DNA from: Bacillota bacterium
Lineage (GTDB): Bacteria; Bacillota; Clostridia; Acetivibrionales; DTU013
DNA length: 64,000 nucleotides
Reading direction: 5' to 3'
Assembly: GCA_023426125.1 (NCBI GenBank)
Contig: JAFABI010000043.1
Coordinates: forward strand, 1-64,000
In this document: positions 26,066 through 34,714 of the stretch, in pieces
Numbering within the stretch: position 1 is the stretch's first letter
How the letters are laid out: the number at the start of each line of letters is the position of its first letter
The notes under the pieces: generated by a model
The model's input: the letters and a program-made list of their open reading frames with translations, nothing else
Told to the model about the DNA's origin: nothing
The model's database searches: none
Made by a program: the position numbers and the translations under genes

Positions 26066-27004
26066 ATGAATGAGGCTGCTTTTAATACTTTAGTTGATAT
26101 TTTAAAACAGAAGATAGGATATGACCTGCAGGTATTTAGTTATTTTCCAATAACCAAAGGTAACAGTTATGATTCAATGGTCGTTAATACCAACAAGGGT
26201 AGGTATATACTCAAGATACTGAAAAAGGAGCGGGATGCCTCAAGTATTATAAACACGGTAGAAGCAACGAGGCTAGTTGCGGAAAATCATCTAGAGATGC
26301 CACAGGTAGTTTGTTATGAAGCTATGTCGGGTTCTATATATGCACCCTTCATAATTCAGGAATTCATAGAGGGAGAAGATTTTGAGCAGGTTTCATTGTG
26401 CCTTGATGAAGAGGAAAGAATTGAGTGCTTTTATAATATAGGATTGTATCTGGCTAAATTGCATGCCATCAAAGGGAAGACCTTTAGCATAGACCTGATT
26501 TACAGTAAAACTTACCCATCATGGAAGGAATTTTTGTATGACAGAATTGAAAAGGAGTTTAATTTTCTTAAGAGTTCAGGGGTTGCTGAAGTATCACAAC
26601 TTAATAAAATAAGAGAGGCTTTCTATGAGGAAGTCGATTATCTTCCCGGAAATATAATACCTGTATTTGTGCATCGTGATATACATCCTGGAAATGCCAT
26701 ACTCTATAAGCGAAAGTTCATTTCATTTATTGACTTTGAAATTGCCTGGTTTTCCGATGCACTTTGGGATTTCAATAAAATGCAGGTGTTTTTCTTTAAC
26801 GGATTCCCTAAGCTTAGAGATGCATTATATGATGGGTATAAGCTAATAGCCAACTGGTTTGATGACGCCGAAAGACGTTTGTTATTGTATAAAGGATTTG
26901 AGTATTTGTGGGCGATAAGAAGCTATTACAGCGATAATGACTACAATAAAATACGTTTTTACAAACAGAATTTGCTGGAATGGGTAAAGCGAGTTGGACA
27001 ATAA
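26066..27004 (+). CDS. Aminoglycoside-phosphotransferase-like small-molecule kinase
   Basis: A 312-residue APH/choline-kinase fold protein. VHRDIHPGNAILY (His203 to Asn210) is the catalytic loop and FIDFEIAWF the metal-binding DFE/DFG-type motif; the N-terminal lobe has GRYILKILKK with the ATP-binding lysine. Members phosphorylate aminoglycosides, homoserine, choline or sugars. As the last gene of the row it may carry out self-protection or a late tailoring phosphorylation. Function is inferred from fold. Confidence 0.8.
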   Translation: MNEAAFNTLVDILKQKIGYDLQVFSYFPITKGNSYDSMVVNTNKGRYILKILKKERDASSIINTVEATRLVAENHLEMPQVVCYEAMSGSIYAPFIIQEFIEGEDFEQVSLCLDEEERIECFYNIGLYLAKLHAIKGKTFSIDLIYSKTYPSWKEFLYDRIEKEFNFLKSSGVAEVSQLNKIREAFYEEVDYLPGNIIPVFVHRDIHPGNAILYKRKFISFIDFEIAWFSDALWDFNKMQVFFFNGFPKLRDALYDGYKLIANWFDDAERRLLLYKGFEYLWAIRSYYSDNDYNKIRFYKQNLLEWVKRVGQ

Positions 27005-27073
27005 AAACTGCTTACTATACCTGTGAAAAAAGTGGTTGACATTTGCAAATTGACTTTCCATGATAATTCGGCG

Positions 27074-27170
27074 GGGCTTGTAGGCTAAAATCTGGCTTAC
27101 AAGCCCATGATAACACTATAGGGAAAAACAAATGACATGTCAAGAGCGCCCTTTTTAAGGGTGTTTATTC
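27074..27170 (+). terminator. Two hairpins closing the biosynthetic gene row
   Basis: GGGCTTGTA (27074-27082) pairs perfectly with TACAAGCCC (27098-27106). A second hairpin, CGCCCTT (27147-27153) with AAGGGTG (27157-27163), is followed by the T-rich GTTTATTCATTTTC and is a fair intrinsic terminator. It would also serve the minus-strand remnant ending at 27169. Confidence 0.6.
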
Positions 27171-27662
27171 ATTTTCTAATAAAAAACCATTCTGTCCCTT
27201 CTATCTTTATTTGTGTTGTTTGGTTTGTCTGGTTTTTAGCCCATAAATAGCTAAAATTTATTGAACACGTATCGTGGACGAATATCAATATATTTCTTGC
27301 TGCTTTTAATTTTTCCTCGAAGAGGTACTTTCCAAAAATACTCTTGTATGTATTTTCATCAAAAGGTTTGTCTTTCATCACTTGCTCAAATAATAAGAAA
27401 TCAAGCACTCGGGGTAATGTTATATACGACTCTGGATTTTGTAAAGCTCTTTCAACTATACCAACTATATTGTGAACATATTCTGGAGCTGTTATTTTGC
27501 CAAAATCTATTATAGGAAGATTGGGTAATAACGATGCAGGTACGTTTGATTTTATTACTTCATTTGCCATATCCTTGGCAGCAATTAAATACTCTTAATG
27601 GTTACAGGATCAGAATCACCATAAGCCAATTTTGTATGTATATGTTCTTCTCTAGCTTTTGT
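27169..27662 (-). pseudogene. Frameshifted hypothetical gene remnant
   Basis: A 133-codon frame (27570 to 27169) starting MANEVIKSNVPASLLPNL is continuous with an upstream stretch in another frame reading KAREEHIHTKLAYGDSDPVTI and then, back in frame, EYLIAAKDMANE. One base appears lost near 27595. The original protein therefore extended further and is cut at about 27662, where an RHS-repeat fragment begins. I do not recognise the family; the protein is cytosolic and helical in character. Confidence 0.55.
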
Positions 27663-27667
27663 TGATA

Positions 27668-27964
27668 GGCATAGGGTATACCTACTATGCAGATGGAAGC
27701 TTAAAAGACAAGACGGACAGGAACGGCAAGATCACCGGTTATACCTGTGATGTGTATGGGAGAATGCATTCACAGTCCATTGGAACAACCTCAATCTCTT
27801 ATACCTATTGATAATAACGGTAATCAGCTTATCATGACCGACAGCACAGGCACTACCACCCGTGCATATGATGAGCTGGCAAGGTCACTTCAAAAACAGT
27901 ACCTGATATTGGTACATCCACCTATAATTATGATATAATTACAGGTGTGCTGGCGGGATGTTGA
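27668..27964 (+). pseudogene. RHS/YD-repeat protein fragment
   Basis: Typical YD repeats are readable across three frames: YTYYADGSLKDKTDRNGK, TGYTCDVYGRM, then DNNGNQLIMTDSTGTTTRAYD and finally TSTYNYDIITGVLAG. Single-base shifts occur near 27810 and 27905. Both ends of what would be a large secreted or toxin-carrying protein are missing. Confidence 0.7.
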
Positions 27965-28165
27965 ATGATAAAATTATAAAACGAGTATTTGGAAATTCAA
28001 AACCCTGGAATTAGATCATTTGACAGTTTACACCTGGCTTCAGCTGAATATTCAAATGCAGTCATATTGTTGACTACTCATAAAAACCTGCTGCGTGCGG
28101 CAGGACGGTTAAAACCAGATATCATATAGCGAATTCGTTAAATTGGTTTCTGGAGGTGGATGAAA

Positions 28166-28371
28166 ATGAGTAGTATAGCAAAAGATTTAGGTACTATACG
28201 CAAGATGGGCATTAAGGCTCTAATAGAAAAGCTTGGTCCTGTGGGTATGGTTGAATTTATACGACAATTTGATCCGGTTATGGCGATTATACCAAAGAAC
28301 GCCATGAATGGCTTGATGACATAGACATTGAGACAATCGTAAAACAAGCTGAGGCGAAAAGGGACAGATAA
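28166..28371 (+). pseudogene. Small conserved protein, frameshifted
   Basis: The gene starts well: GGAGGT eight bases before ATG 28166, then MSSIAKDLGTIRKMGIKALI. Around 28278 the frame shifts by one base; the restored reading continues as GYGDYTKERHEWLDDIDIET and ends at TAA 28371, giving about 68 residues. I think similar short proteins occur in Clostridia, possibly antitoxin-like, but I cannot name a family. As it stands the product would be truncated at about 53 residues. Confidence 0.5.
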
Positions 28372-28468
28372 TACCTAACTTGCAATCAGGATCAAAAAGG
28401 CTTTAAATAGTTTAGTTAAAGTTATACCTCTCGACTGTTGCTAACAAAGGATTCTGAGAACAGGAAAC

Positions 28469-28503
28469 AAACCTTGTAATCCGGTGATTGCAGGTTTTTT
28501 TTC
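28469..28503 (+). terminator. Intrinsic terminator
   Basis: AACCTTGTAATC pairs with GATTGCAGGTT, with mismatches, and is followed directly by eight T residues. It lies about 100 bases after the small frameshifted gene. The remaining 28504-28804 is AT-rich and shows no gene. Confidence 0.6.
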
Positions 28504-28804
28504 TGTCCAACGGTATTTACTGAAATTTGGTACATCTATTTATTTAAATTAACTGAACCGTTGGTCACTACGCTGCTTCTGGGTTTATCAGAAATAGTCA
28601 TTTTAATCATACCAGATTTTAAATATGATTTCCGAAAATGCTCATCAAACTTTCACCATCAAATGGGTGTAGATTATTAAATTCTTATTGAATTTTCAAA
28701 TGTAATTTATTATAATATTGGTAATACCATAATAACATCATATAATATGATTAAAATAAAAGTATGGAGGTGTTGTATGGGGCAGTATTCTGGAGATGAA
28801 TAAG

Positions 28805-29100
28805 ATGGCGCCTGACATAGGTGAAATTGCCGTTATCTGACTGGGACAGGCCGGATTTTTATTCGAGGACGCAGGTGGGGTTTCTATTGCAGTTGATCCT
28901 TACCTTACGGACTATTTGTGAAAAAACAGCGGGTTTTAAGCGATTATCCCCTTCCGTGATTACACCTGATGAGCTTAAGGTTGATTTTCTACTGGTGTCC
29001 CACGACCATCCCGATCACCTTGACGCAGAGGCTGTACCGGTGATGATGCAGGAACATTGCTGGTGGGACCGGACAGTGCCTTATGCTATTGTATTGGTAT
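28805..29100 (+). pseudogene. MBL-fold hydrolase (UlaG-like) remnant
   Basis: The N-terminal third of a metallo-beta-lactamase-fold enzyme is readable: LGQAGFLFEDAGGVSIAVDP, then FLLVSHDHPDHLDAEA with the HxHxDH zinc motif. It contains a TGA where Trp is expected in the IWLGQAG motif (near 28838) and a frameshift near 28920, and stops at about 29100 with no C-terminal part. UlaG-like lactonases are the closest type I recall. Confidence 0.65.
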
Positions 29101-29159
29101 GACCATCATACAATACTACATAACGCAAAAATAAATAATACTGTGAAGGGAGACTGAAA

Positions 29160-29312
29160 ATGTCAATTCAGCAAGAAGCATTAAAGATCCATGGAGAGTG
29201 GAGAGGCAAGATCGAGGTGATAAGCACCGTCGGTGTCAAGACAAGGGAAGACCTTTCTCTGGCGTATACACCGGGAGTCGCGGAACCATGCCTTGCCATA
29301 GGATGGAAATAA
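29160..29312 (+). pseudogene. Malic enzyme N-terminal fragment
   Basis: A 50-codon frame starting MSIQQEALKIHGEWRGKIEV and continuing to LSLAYTPGVAEPCLAIG matches the first 50 residues of NAD(P)-dependent malic enzyme, including the conserved L-x-Y-T-P-G-V motif, then ends at a stop. GAAGGGAGACTG precedes it. The rest of the roughly 390-residue enzyme is missing, probably deleted when the next gene was joined here. Confidence 0.7.
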
Positions 29313-29353
29313 AAATAACTATGGAAAAACAAAAATGTATTGGAGGGGTCGGG

Positions 29354-30727
29354 ATGGATAACAGGGAATACATCCATTTACTGGTAGACAAATCAAAAGC
29401 TGCTCAGAAGGAGTATGAGAAATTTAACCAGCAGCAAATAGATGCAGTGGTAAGGGAAATAGCAAAGGTTATTTACGATAATGCAGTTCCGCTTGCCAAG
29501 ATGGCGGTAGAGGAGACCCGGATGGGTGTCTTTGAAGACAAGATAAAGAAAAATCAAGGGAAGTCAAAGATTATATGGAACAACCTGAAGACCAAAAAGT
29601 CTGTAGGTATAATCGGGTACAACCATAACACCGGTGTGGCAGAGGTAGCAAAGCCAATGGGAGTTGTCGGTGCGGTTACACCTTGCACCAACCCCATTGT
29701 GACCCCCATGTGCAATGCCATGTTTGCTTTAAAAGGCGGGAATTCCATTATCATAGCGCCTCATCCCAGGGCAAGGAAGTGTGCGGTATATGTAGTGGAA
29801 TTGTTCAATCAAGCCATAAGGAAATTCAACGTCCCCGAAGGACTTATCCAGGTGATTGAAGCACCGACGGTTGAGATCAGCAATGAACTTATGAAAGCGG
29901 TGAATGTGGTAGTGGCAACCGGCGGCATGGGGATGGTCAAGGCAGCGTACAGCAGCGGCAGGCCGGCTTATGGCGTGGGAGCGGGTAATGTGCAATGCAT
30001 CATTGACAGGGATGTTGATTTACATGAGGCAATTCCGAAAATAATTGCCGGAAGGATATTCGATAACGGGATTATTTGCTCCGGGGAGCAAACCATTATA
30101 ACGCATAAAGACGATTACGCCAGAGTCATTGAGGAACTGAAGTCTGCCGGCAATGATGCATACTGTATTGAAGATGGGATTGAAAAGGATAAAATCAGAA
30201 ATGCTTTGTTTGTGGGTGGAGTGATGAACAAGGACCTGGTCGGACAGTCTGTGGGAAAAGTGGCGGAAATAGCGGGATTAAACATTCCGAAGGGTACGAA
30301 GGTCATTATTGTCAAAGCCGACGGATACGGTGGAGCAGATCTGTTGAGCAAGGAAAAGATGTGCCCGGTGATTTCCATCTATACCTATGAAACTTTTAAA
30401 CAAGCCATAGATATTGCCAACGCCAATCTGGAAGTGGAAGGCAAAGGGCATTCCATCAGCATTCATTCAGACAACAGCGAAAACATTGAATATGCAGCCG
30501 GCATTGTCCCTGTGAGCCGTGTACTGGTGAACCAGATATGCTCCACAATGAACGGGGGGAGCTTCTATAACGGTTTTGCCCCCACCACTACCCTGGGTTG
30601 CGGCTCATGGGGCAACAACAGTATTTCTGAGAATCTTGACTACAGGCACCTGATTAACATAACCCGGATCGGCTATTATCTGAAAAATGCCGTGGTACCT
30701 ACAGACGAAGAGATTTGGGGGCGATAA
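29354..30727 (+). CDS. CoA-acylating aldehyde dehydrogenase (EutE/PduP/SucD-type)
   Basis: A 457-residue ALDH-superfamily enzyme with the catalytic Cys in NGIICSGEQT, the cofactor loop ATGGMGMVKAAYSSGRPAYG and the AVTPCTNPIVTP segment of CoA-acylating aldehyde dehydrogenases. These convert acetaldehyde, propionaldehyde or succinic semialdehyde plus CoA and NAD to acyl-CoA. GGAGGGG five bases before ATG 29354 fixes the start; a longer open frame upstream belongs to the malic enzyme remnant. It is the first gene of a tight operon with SucCD-like and acetoin-dehydrogenase-like genes, so acetaldehyde oxidation is the likely job. Confidence 0.85.
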   Translation: MDNREYIHLLVDKSKAAQKEYEKFNQQQIDAVVREIAKVIYDNAVPLAKMAVEETRMGVFEDKIKKNQGKSKIIWNNLKTKKSVGIIGYNHNTGVAEVAKPMGVVGAVTPCTNPIVTPMCNAMFALKGGNSIIIAPHPRARKCAVYVVELFNQAIRKFNVPEGLIQVIEAPTVEISNELMKAVNVVVATGGMGMVKAAYSSGRPAYGVGAGNVQCIIDRDVDLHEAIPKIIAGRIFDNGIICSGEQTIITHKDDYARVIEELKSAGNDAYCIEDGIEKDKIRNALFVGGVMNKDLVGQSVGKVAEIAGLNIPKGTKVIIVKADGYGGADLLSKEKMCPVISIYTYETFKQAIDIANANLEVEGKGHSISIHSDNSENIEYAAGIVPVSRVLVNQICSTMNGGSFYNGFAPTTTLGCGSWGNNSISENLDYRHLINITRIGYYLKNAVVPTDEEIWGR

Positions 30728-30730
30728 AAT

Positions 30731-31879
30731 ATGGATTTGATGGAATACAGGGTCAGTGAAATTTATGAAAAATGCGGGATACCCACGAAAAAAAGCATCG
30801 TTGTCGAGCAGCTTGAGGGGCTTGCCGGCAAGGCTTCCATCCTCTCCTATCCTCTGGTGATAAAGGCCCAGGTGCAGGTGGGCGGAAGGGGCAAGTCCGG
30901 AGGAATAAGGTTCGCAAATGATGCCGCAGAGCTGCTGGAAGCGAGTGCAAGTATCCTGGGAATGGACATCAAAGGGCATATGGTAAAGAAGCTGATGATT
31001 GTAGAAAAAGCAGAAATAAAATGTGAATGGTATATAAGCATCATCCTGGACCGGCTTACAAAGGGGCCGATGGTTATATTCAGCCCGACGGGCGGGATGG
31101 ATATTGAGGAAACTGCGAGGACATCAGCCGGCAAGGTACTGAAGGTCCAAATTGACCCGTTGGCCGGTGTAAACGAATACCTGCCTAGATATCTTCTCAG
31201 CAAATGCGGTCTTGACATGATGTATTTCGATGCCTTGTTTGAATTGTTAAAGAGGCTTTACAGCATGTTCTGCATGTATGACTGCATGCTTGTGGAAATC
31301 AATCCGCTGGGAGTGACGGAGGAGGGAAAGCTGATTGCCCTTGACGGCAAGATGTCGGTGGATGACAGCGCCCTGTACCGGCAGCCTGAAATGCTGGCTT
31401 TCAGAGACTCGCTTCCGGAGGATGAGCTGGTCCTGGAGTCACGGAAGTTCAAATTCCTCTACATCCCATGTGAGCCCGAGGGGAGTGTGGCTGTCATGAG
31501 TAATGGTTCCGGAATGATCATGTCCTGCATTGACCTGATCTCCAAAGAGGGGATGAAGGCAGGCGCGGCGTTGGACCTTGGCGGAGGCGCCACTGCAGAC
31601 AGGATACAGGAGGCCATCAGAATTGTACTGAGCAATAAAAAAATAAAAGCGCTTTTTATTAACATTTTCGGCGGCATCACAAGGTGTGACGAGGTTGCTT
31701 CAGGTGTGAAGCTTGCCATGGAGAAGCAGCCGGAGGAGCGGCCTGTTCTTGTCAGGTTCGAAGGTACAAATAAGGATAAAGGCCTGGAAATCCTGGAGTC
31801 CATTGGAGGAAATGTGATTTTTGTCAACGGGCTTATAGAGGGAGTCAGGGAATTGGCGGCAAGGAGGGAACGGCTGTGA
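30731..31879 (+). CDS. sucC: Succinyl-CoA synthetase-like beta subunit (ADP-forming)
   Basis: A 382-residue ATP-grasp protein with KAQVQVGGRGKSGG, the ALDGKMSVDDSALYR metal/nucleotide region and LDLGGGATADRIQEA plus FGGITRCDEVA near the C-terminus, all SucC hallmarks. With the alpha subunit it exchanges acyl-CoA plus ADP and Pi for acid plus ATP. Placed between aldehyde dehydrogenase and a pyruvate/acetoin dehydrogenase-type complex rather than with other TCA genes, it may prefer acetyl-CoA. It overlaps the alpha subunit gene by four bases. Confidence 0.9.
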   Translation: MDLMEYRVSEIYEKCGIPTKKSIVVEQLEGLAGKASILSYPLVIKAQVQVGGRGKSGGIRFANDAAELLEASASILGMDIKGHMVKKLMIVEKAEIKCEWYISIILDRLTKGPMVIFSPTGGMDIEETARTSAGKVLKVQIDPLAGVNEYLPRYLLSKCGLDMMYFDALFELLKRLYSMFCMYDCMLVEINPLGVTEEGKLIALDGKMSVDDSALYRQPEMLAFRDSLPEDELVLESRKFKFLYIPCEPEGSVAVMSNGSGMIMSCIDLISKEGMKAGAALDLGGGATADRIQEAIRIVLSNKKIKALFINIFGGITRCDEVASGVKLAMEKQPEERPVLVRFEGTNKDKGLEILESIGGNVIFVNGLIEGVRELAARRERL

Positions 31880-32772
31880 GCATTCTTGTAGATGAAAATA
31901 CCAGACTCATTGTACAGGGCATTACAGGAAGGGAAGGCACTTTCCATACCGGTCAGATGCTGGAATACGGAACAAATGTGGTTGCAGGTGTAACGCCGGG
32001 AAAAGGCGGGCAGGAAGTGCTTGGAATCCCTGTATTCAATACGGTTAGGGAAGCGGTAGATGCTACCGGTGCAAACACCTCCGTGATATTTGTCCCCGCC
32101 AGGTACACGGCTGACAGTGCCTATGAGGCGATGGACGCAGGATTGAAGCTCGTTTTGACCATAGCCGAGCATGTGCCTGTCCACGACATGATGGGAGTTT
32201 ATCATATGGCCCGGAAAAAGGGCTGCAGGGTCATCGGGCCCAATTCCTTCGGCGTGATTTCGCCCGGAAAGGCCAAGGCGGGGTTCATGGCCCACAGGAT
32301 TTTTTCACAGGGAAATGTTGGAGTTATGTCAAGAAGTGCGACAAATTGCTATGAGACGGTATTCATGATGAGCGGAAAAGGGATTGGCCAGTCCACCTGT
32401 GTAGGGAACGGGGGAGATATGATCCCCGGCTCGGCTTTTGCAGATATACTGCCGCTCTTTGAGGCAGATGCCGAAACACATGCAATTGTCCTGATCGGAG
32501 AAATTGGGGGCAGCGAGGAGGAGCTTGCTGCCGGATATATTAAGAACCATGTAAAAAAACCGGTGGTTGCACTGATTGCCGGTAAAAATGCGCCTAAAGG
32601 CAGGAGTATGGGACATGCGGGAGCCATTGTTTCGGCGGATGGTACAGGCAGCGCAGAAAACAAGGAAAAGCTTCTCAAGGAAGCCGGAGTCCATATTGCC
32701 GAAAGTACTACCCACATCGTGGATATTCTGGAATCAGTTTTAAATTGCCGGGAGGAGGGGATCACGTTATGA
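31876..32772 (+). CDS. sucD: Succinyl-CoA synthetase-like alpha subunit
   Basis: A 298-residue protein with the CoA-binding N-terminal domain (QGITGREGTFHTGQM, GVTPGKGG), GPNSFGVISPG and the phosphohistidine motif GHAGAIVSADGTGS. GTG start overlaps the sucC stop. Some details, such as SRSATNCYE in place of the usual SRSGTLTYE, differ from TCA-cycle enzymes and may mark a different acyl substrate. Works as a heterodimer or heterotetramer with the product of the preceding gene. Confidence 0.9.
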   Translation: MSILVDENTRLIVQGITGREGTFHTGQMLEYGTNVVAGVTPGKGGQEVLGIPVFNTVREAVDATGANTSVIFVPARYTADSAYEAMDAGLKLVLTIAEHVPVHDMMGVYHMARKKGCRVIGPNSFGVISPGKAKAGFMAHRIFSQGNVGVMSRSATNCYETVFMMSGKGIGQSTCVGNGGDMIPGSAFADILPLFEADAETHAIVLIGEIGGSEEELAAGYIKNHVKKPVVALIAGKNAPKGRSMGHAGAIVSADGTGSAENKEKLLKEAGVHIAESTTHIVDILESVLNCREEGITL

Positions 32773-33731
32773 TGGAGAAGCAGCGGGCATTACATATTTA
32801 TACCACCATGAATATAATAAGGAAATTCGAGGAGAAGGCCCTGCACCTGTTTGAAAGCAACCTGCTGAGAGGCTCGGTGCACCTGTGCGTAGGCCAGGAG
32901 GCCATTCCGGCGACAGTGTGTTCACATTTGAGAGATACCGACTACATAACCAGTACCCACAGGGGGCACGGACACTGTATCGCCAAAGGAGCAGAGCCAG
33001 GCAGGGCTATGGCGGAGCTGATGGGTAAGGCTACAGGGTACTGCAAAGGAAAGGGCGGATCCATGCATATAGCAGACCTTACGAAAGGAAACCTGGGTGC
33101 CAACGCCATTGTAGGAGGAGGCATCCCCATTGCGGTAGGCGGTGCTCTTGCGGCGAAGCTGAAAGGGACTGATCAGGTAACCGTTGCATTTTTCGGCGAT
33201 GGTGCATCAAACCAGGGCACCTTCCATGAAGGCATTAATCTGGCAGCAGTATGGAAGCTGCCGGTAATCTTTGTTTGTGAGAACAATGGGTTCGGTATTT
33301 CCGTCCCGGTGAAAGAAAGCACCTCCGTCAAGGATGTCAGTGTACGCGGCGCTTCATATGATATTCCTGGAATAACAGTGGACGGGAATGATGTGACTGC
33401 AATAGATGAAGTAATACAACAGGCCATTGTAAGGGCAAAGGCCGGAGAAGGGCCAACCCTGATAGAATGCAAGACCTATCGCTGGTTTGGTCACTGGACC
33501 GGCGACCCTCAGGTATACAGGACCAGAGAAGATGTTGAGGAATGGAAGAAAAAGTGTCCCATCAGGAGATTCAGGGACTACTTGCTGACAAACGGTCTTG
33601 CAGAAGAAAAAGAACTGGATGCTATAGAAAAGGAAGCAGCTGTGACGGCTGAAAATGCGGCAGAATTTGCAGTGGAAAGCCCCGAGCCGGACCCTGCATC
33701 AGTATTGGAGGATGTGTTCTATGAGTGTTAA
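32769..33731 (+). CDS. acoA: Acetoin/pyruvate dehydrogenase E1 alpha subunit
   Basis: A 320-residue ThDP-dependent E1 alpha chain. The ThDP motif GDGASNQGTFHEGINLAAVWKLPVIFVCENN region is complete (GDG to NN), and GHGHCIAKGAEPGRAMAELMGK and GGSMHIAD are typical. Length and the lack of a long N-terminal extension fit AcoA of acetoin dehydrogenases. It starts at an ATGA overlapping the sucD stop with GGGAGGAGGGG upstream. A branched-chain or pyruvate substrate cannot be excluded. Confidence 0.88.
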   Translation: MMEKQRALHIYTTMNIIRKFEEKALHLFESNLLRGSVHLCVGQEAIPATVCSHLRDTDYITSTHRGHGHCIAKGAEPGRAMAELMGKATGYCKGKGGSMHIADLTKGNLGANAIVGGGIPIAVGGALAAKLKGTDQVTVAFFGDGASNQGTFHEGINLAAVWKLPVIFVCENNGFGISVPVKESTSVKDVSVRGASYDIPGITVDGNDVTAIDEVIQQAIVRAKAGEGPTLIECKTYRWFGHWTGDPQVYRTREDVEEWKKKCPIRRFRDYLLTNGLAEEKELDAIEKEAAVTAENAAEFAVESPEPDPASVLEDVFYEC

Positions 33732-34701
33732 GACATATGCCCAGGCAATAAAGGATGTCCTTGCTGAGGAAATGAGAAAAAATGAATCGGTGTTTGTCAT
33801 GGGAGAAGATGTGGCGGAGCAGGGTGGAATATTCGGTTGTACGCGGGGACTGGTGAAGGAATTCGGAAAAGAAAGGGTAAGGAATACCCCCATTTCTGAA
33901 GCCGGCTTTGTAGGCGCCGGCATCGGTGCCGCCTGTGCAGGTATGAGGCCGGTGGTCGAGCTGATGTATATGGACTTCACCTATGTGGCAATGGACCAGA
34001 TTCTGAATCAGGCTGCTAAAATCAGGTATATGTTCGGAGGAAAAGCCAAGGTACCTCTTGTAATCCGGGGACAGCAGGGAGTCGGCAGGGGAAACGCAGG
34101 ACAGCATTCCCAGTCGGTGGAGGCAATGTTTATGCATATACCGGGGCTGAAGGTTGCCATGCCTTCGAGTCCCGCCGATGCGGCAGGCCTGCTCAGGACT
34201 GCCATCCGTGACGACAATCCGGTGATGTTTTTTGAGCATAAGGCCCTCTATGCAACCAAAGGAGAGGTGCCTGACGAACCGGAGTATGCGATCCCCTTCG
34301 GGAAAGCCGGCATAGTAAAAACCGGCAGCGATGTTACGGTCATCGGGACACATCTCTATGTGGGGAAATCGGTGTCCGCTGCGCAAAGGCTGGCCGTTGA
34401 GGGTATTCATGCGGAGGTGATCGACCCCAGGACCATTGTGCCTCTGGATGAAGATACTATCCTTCAGTCGGTGAAGAAGACCGGAAGGGCTGTCGTAGTG
34501 CACGAAGCCCACAAAACAGGTGGTGTGGGAGCGGAAATTGCTGCCATGATCATGGAGAAGGCTTTTAAATATCTGGACGCTCCGGTCATAAGGCTGGGGG
34601 CAAAGCATTGTACCCTGCCTTTTAACCTGGGTCTGGAAAATGCAGTAGTACCGCAGGAAGAAGATATAATAAATGCTGTAAAAGAGGTTTGCTACAAATG
34701 A
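33721..34701 (+). CDS. acoB: Acetoin/pyruvate dehydrogenase E1 beta subunit
   Basis: A 326-residue transketolase-like E1 beta chain: KTYAQAIKDVLAEEM, MGEDVAEQGG, NTPISEAGFVGAGIGAA and EHKALYATKGEVP are family features. The gene overlaps the end of the alpha-chain gene by 11 bases, typical of co-translated E1 subunits. Together they decarboxylate or cleave the 2-oxo or acetoin substrate and pass the two-carbon unit to the lipoyl E2. Confidence 0.9.
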   Translation: MSVKTYAQAIKDVLAEEMRKNESVFVMGEDVAEQGGIFGCTRGLVKEFGKERVRNTPISEAGFVGAGIGAACAGMRPVVELMYMDFTYVAMDQILNQAAKIRYMFGGKAKVPLVIRGQQGVGRGNAGQHSQSVEAMFMHIPGLKVAMPSSPADAAGLLRTAIRDDNPVMFFEHKALYATKGEVPDEPEYAIPFGKAGIVKTGSDVTVIGTHLYVGKSVSAAQRLAVEGIHAEVIDPRTIVPLDEDTILQSVKKTGRAVVVHEAHKTGGVGAEIAAMIMEKAFKYLDAPVIRLGAKHCTLPFNLGLENAVVPQEEDIINAVKEVCYK

Positions 34702-34714
34702 GGAGGTATGAAGC

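Noticed and set aside
29198..29353. Longer N-terminus for the aldehyde dehydrogenase
   Set aside because: The extension overlaps the malic enzyme fragment in another frame and the strong GGAGGGG site points to ATG 29354.
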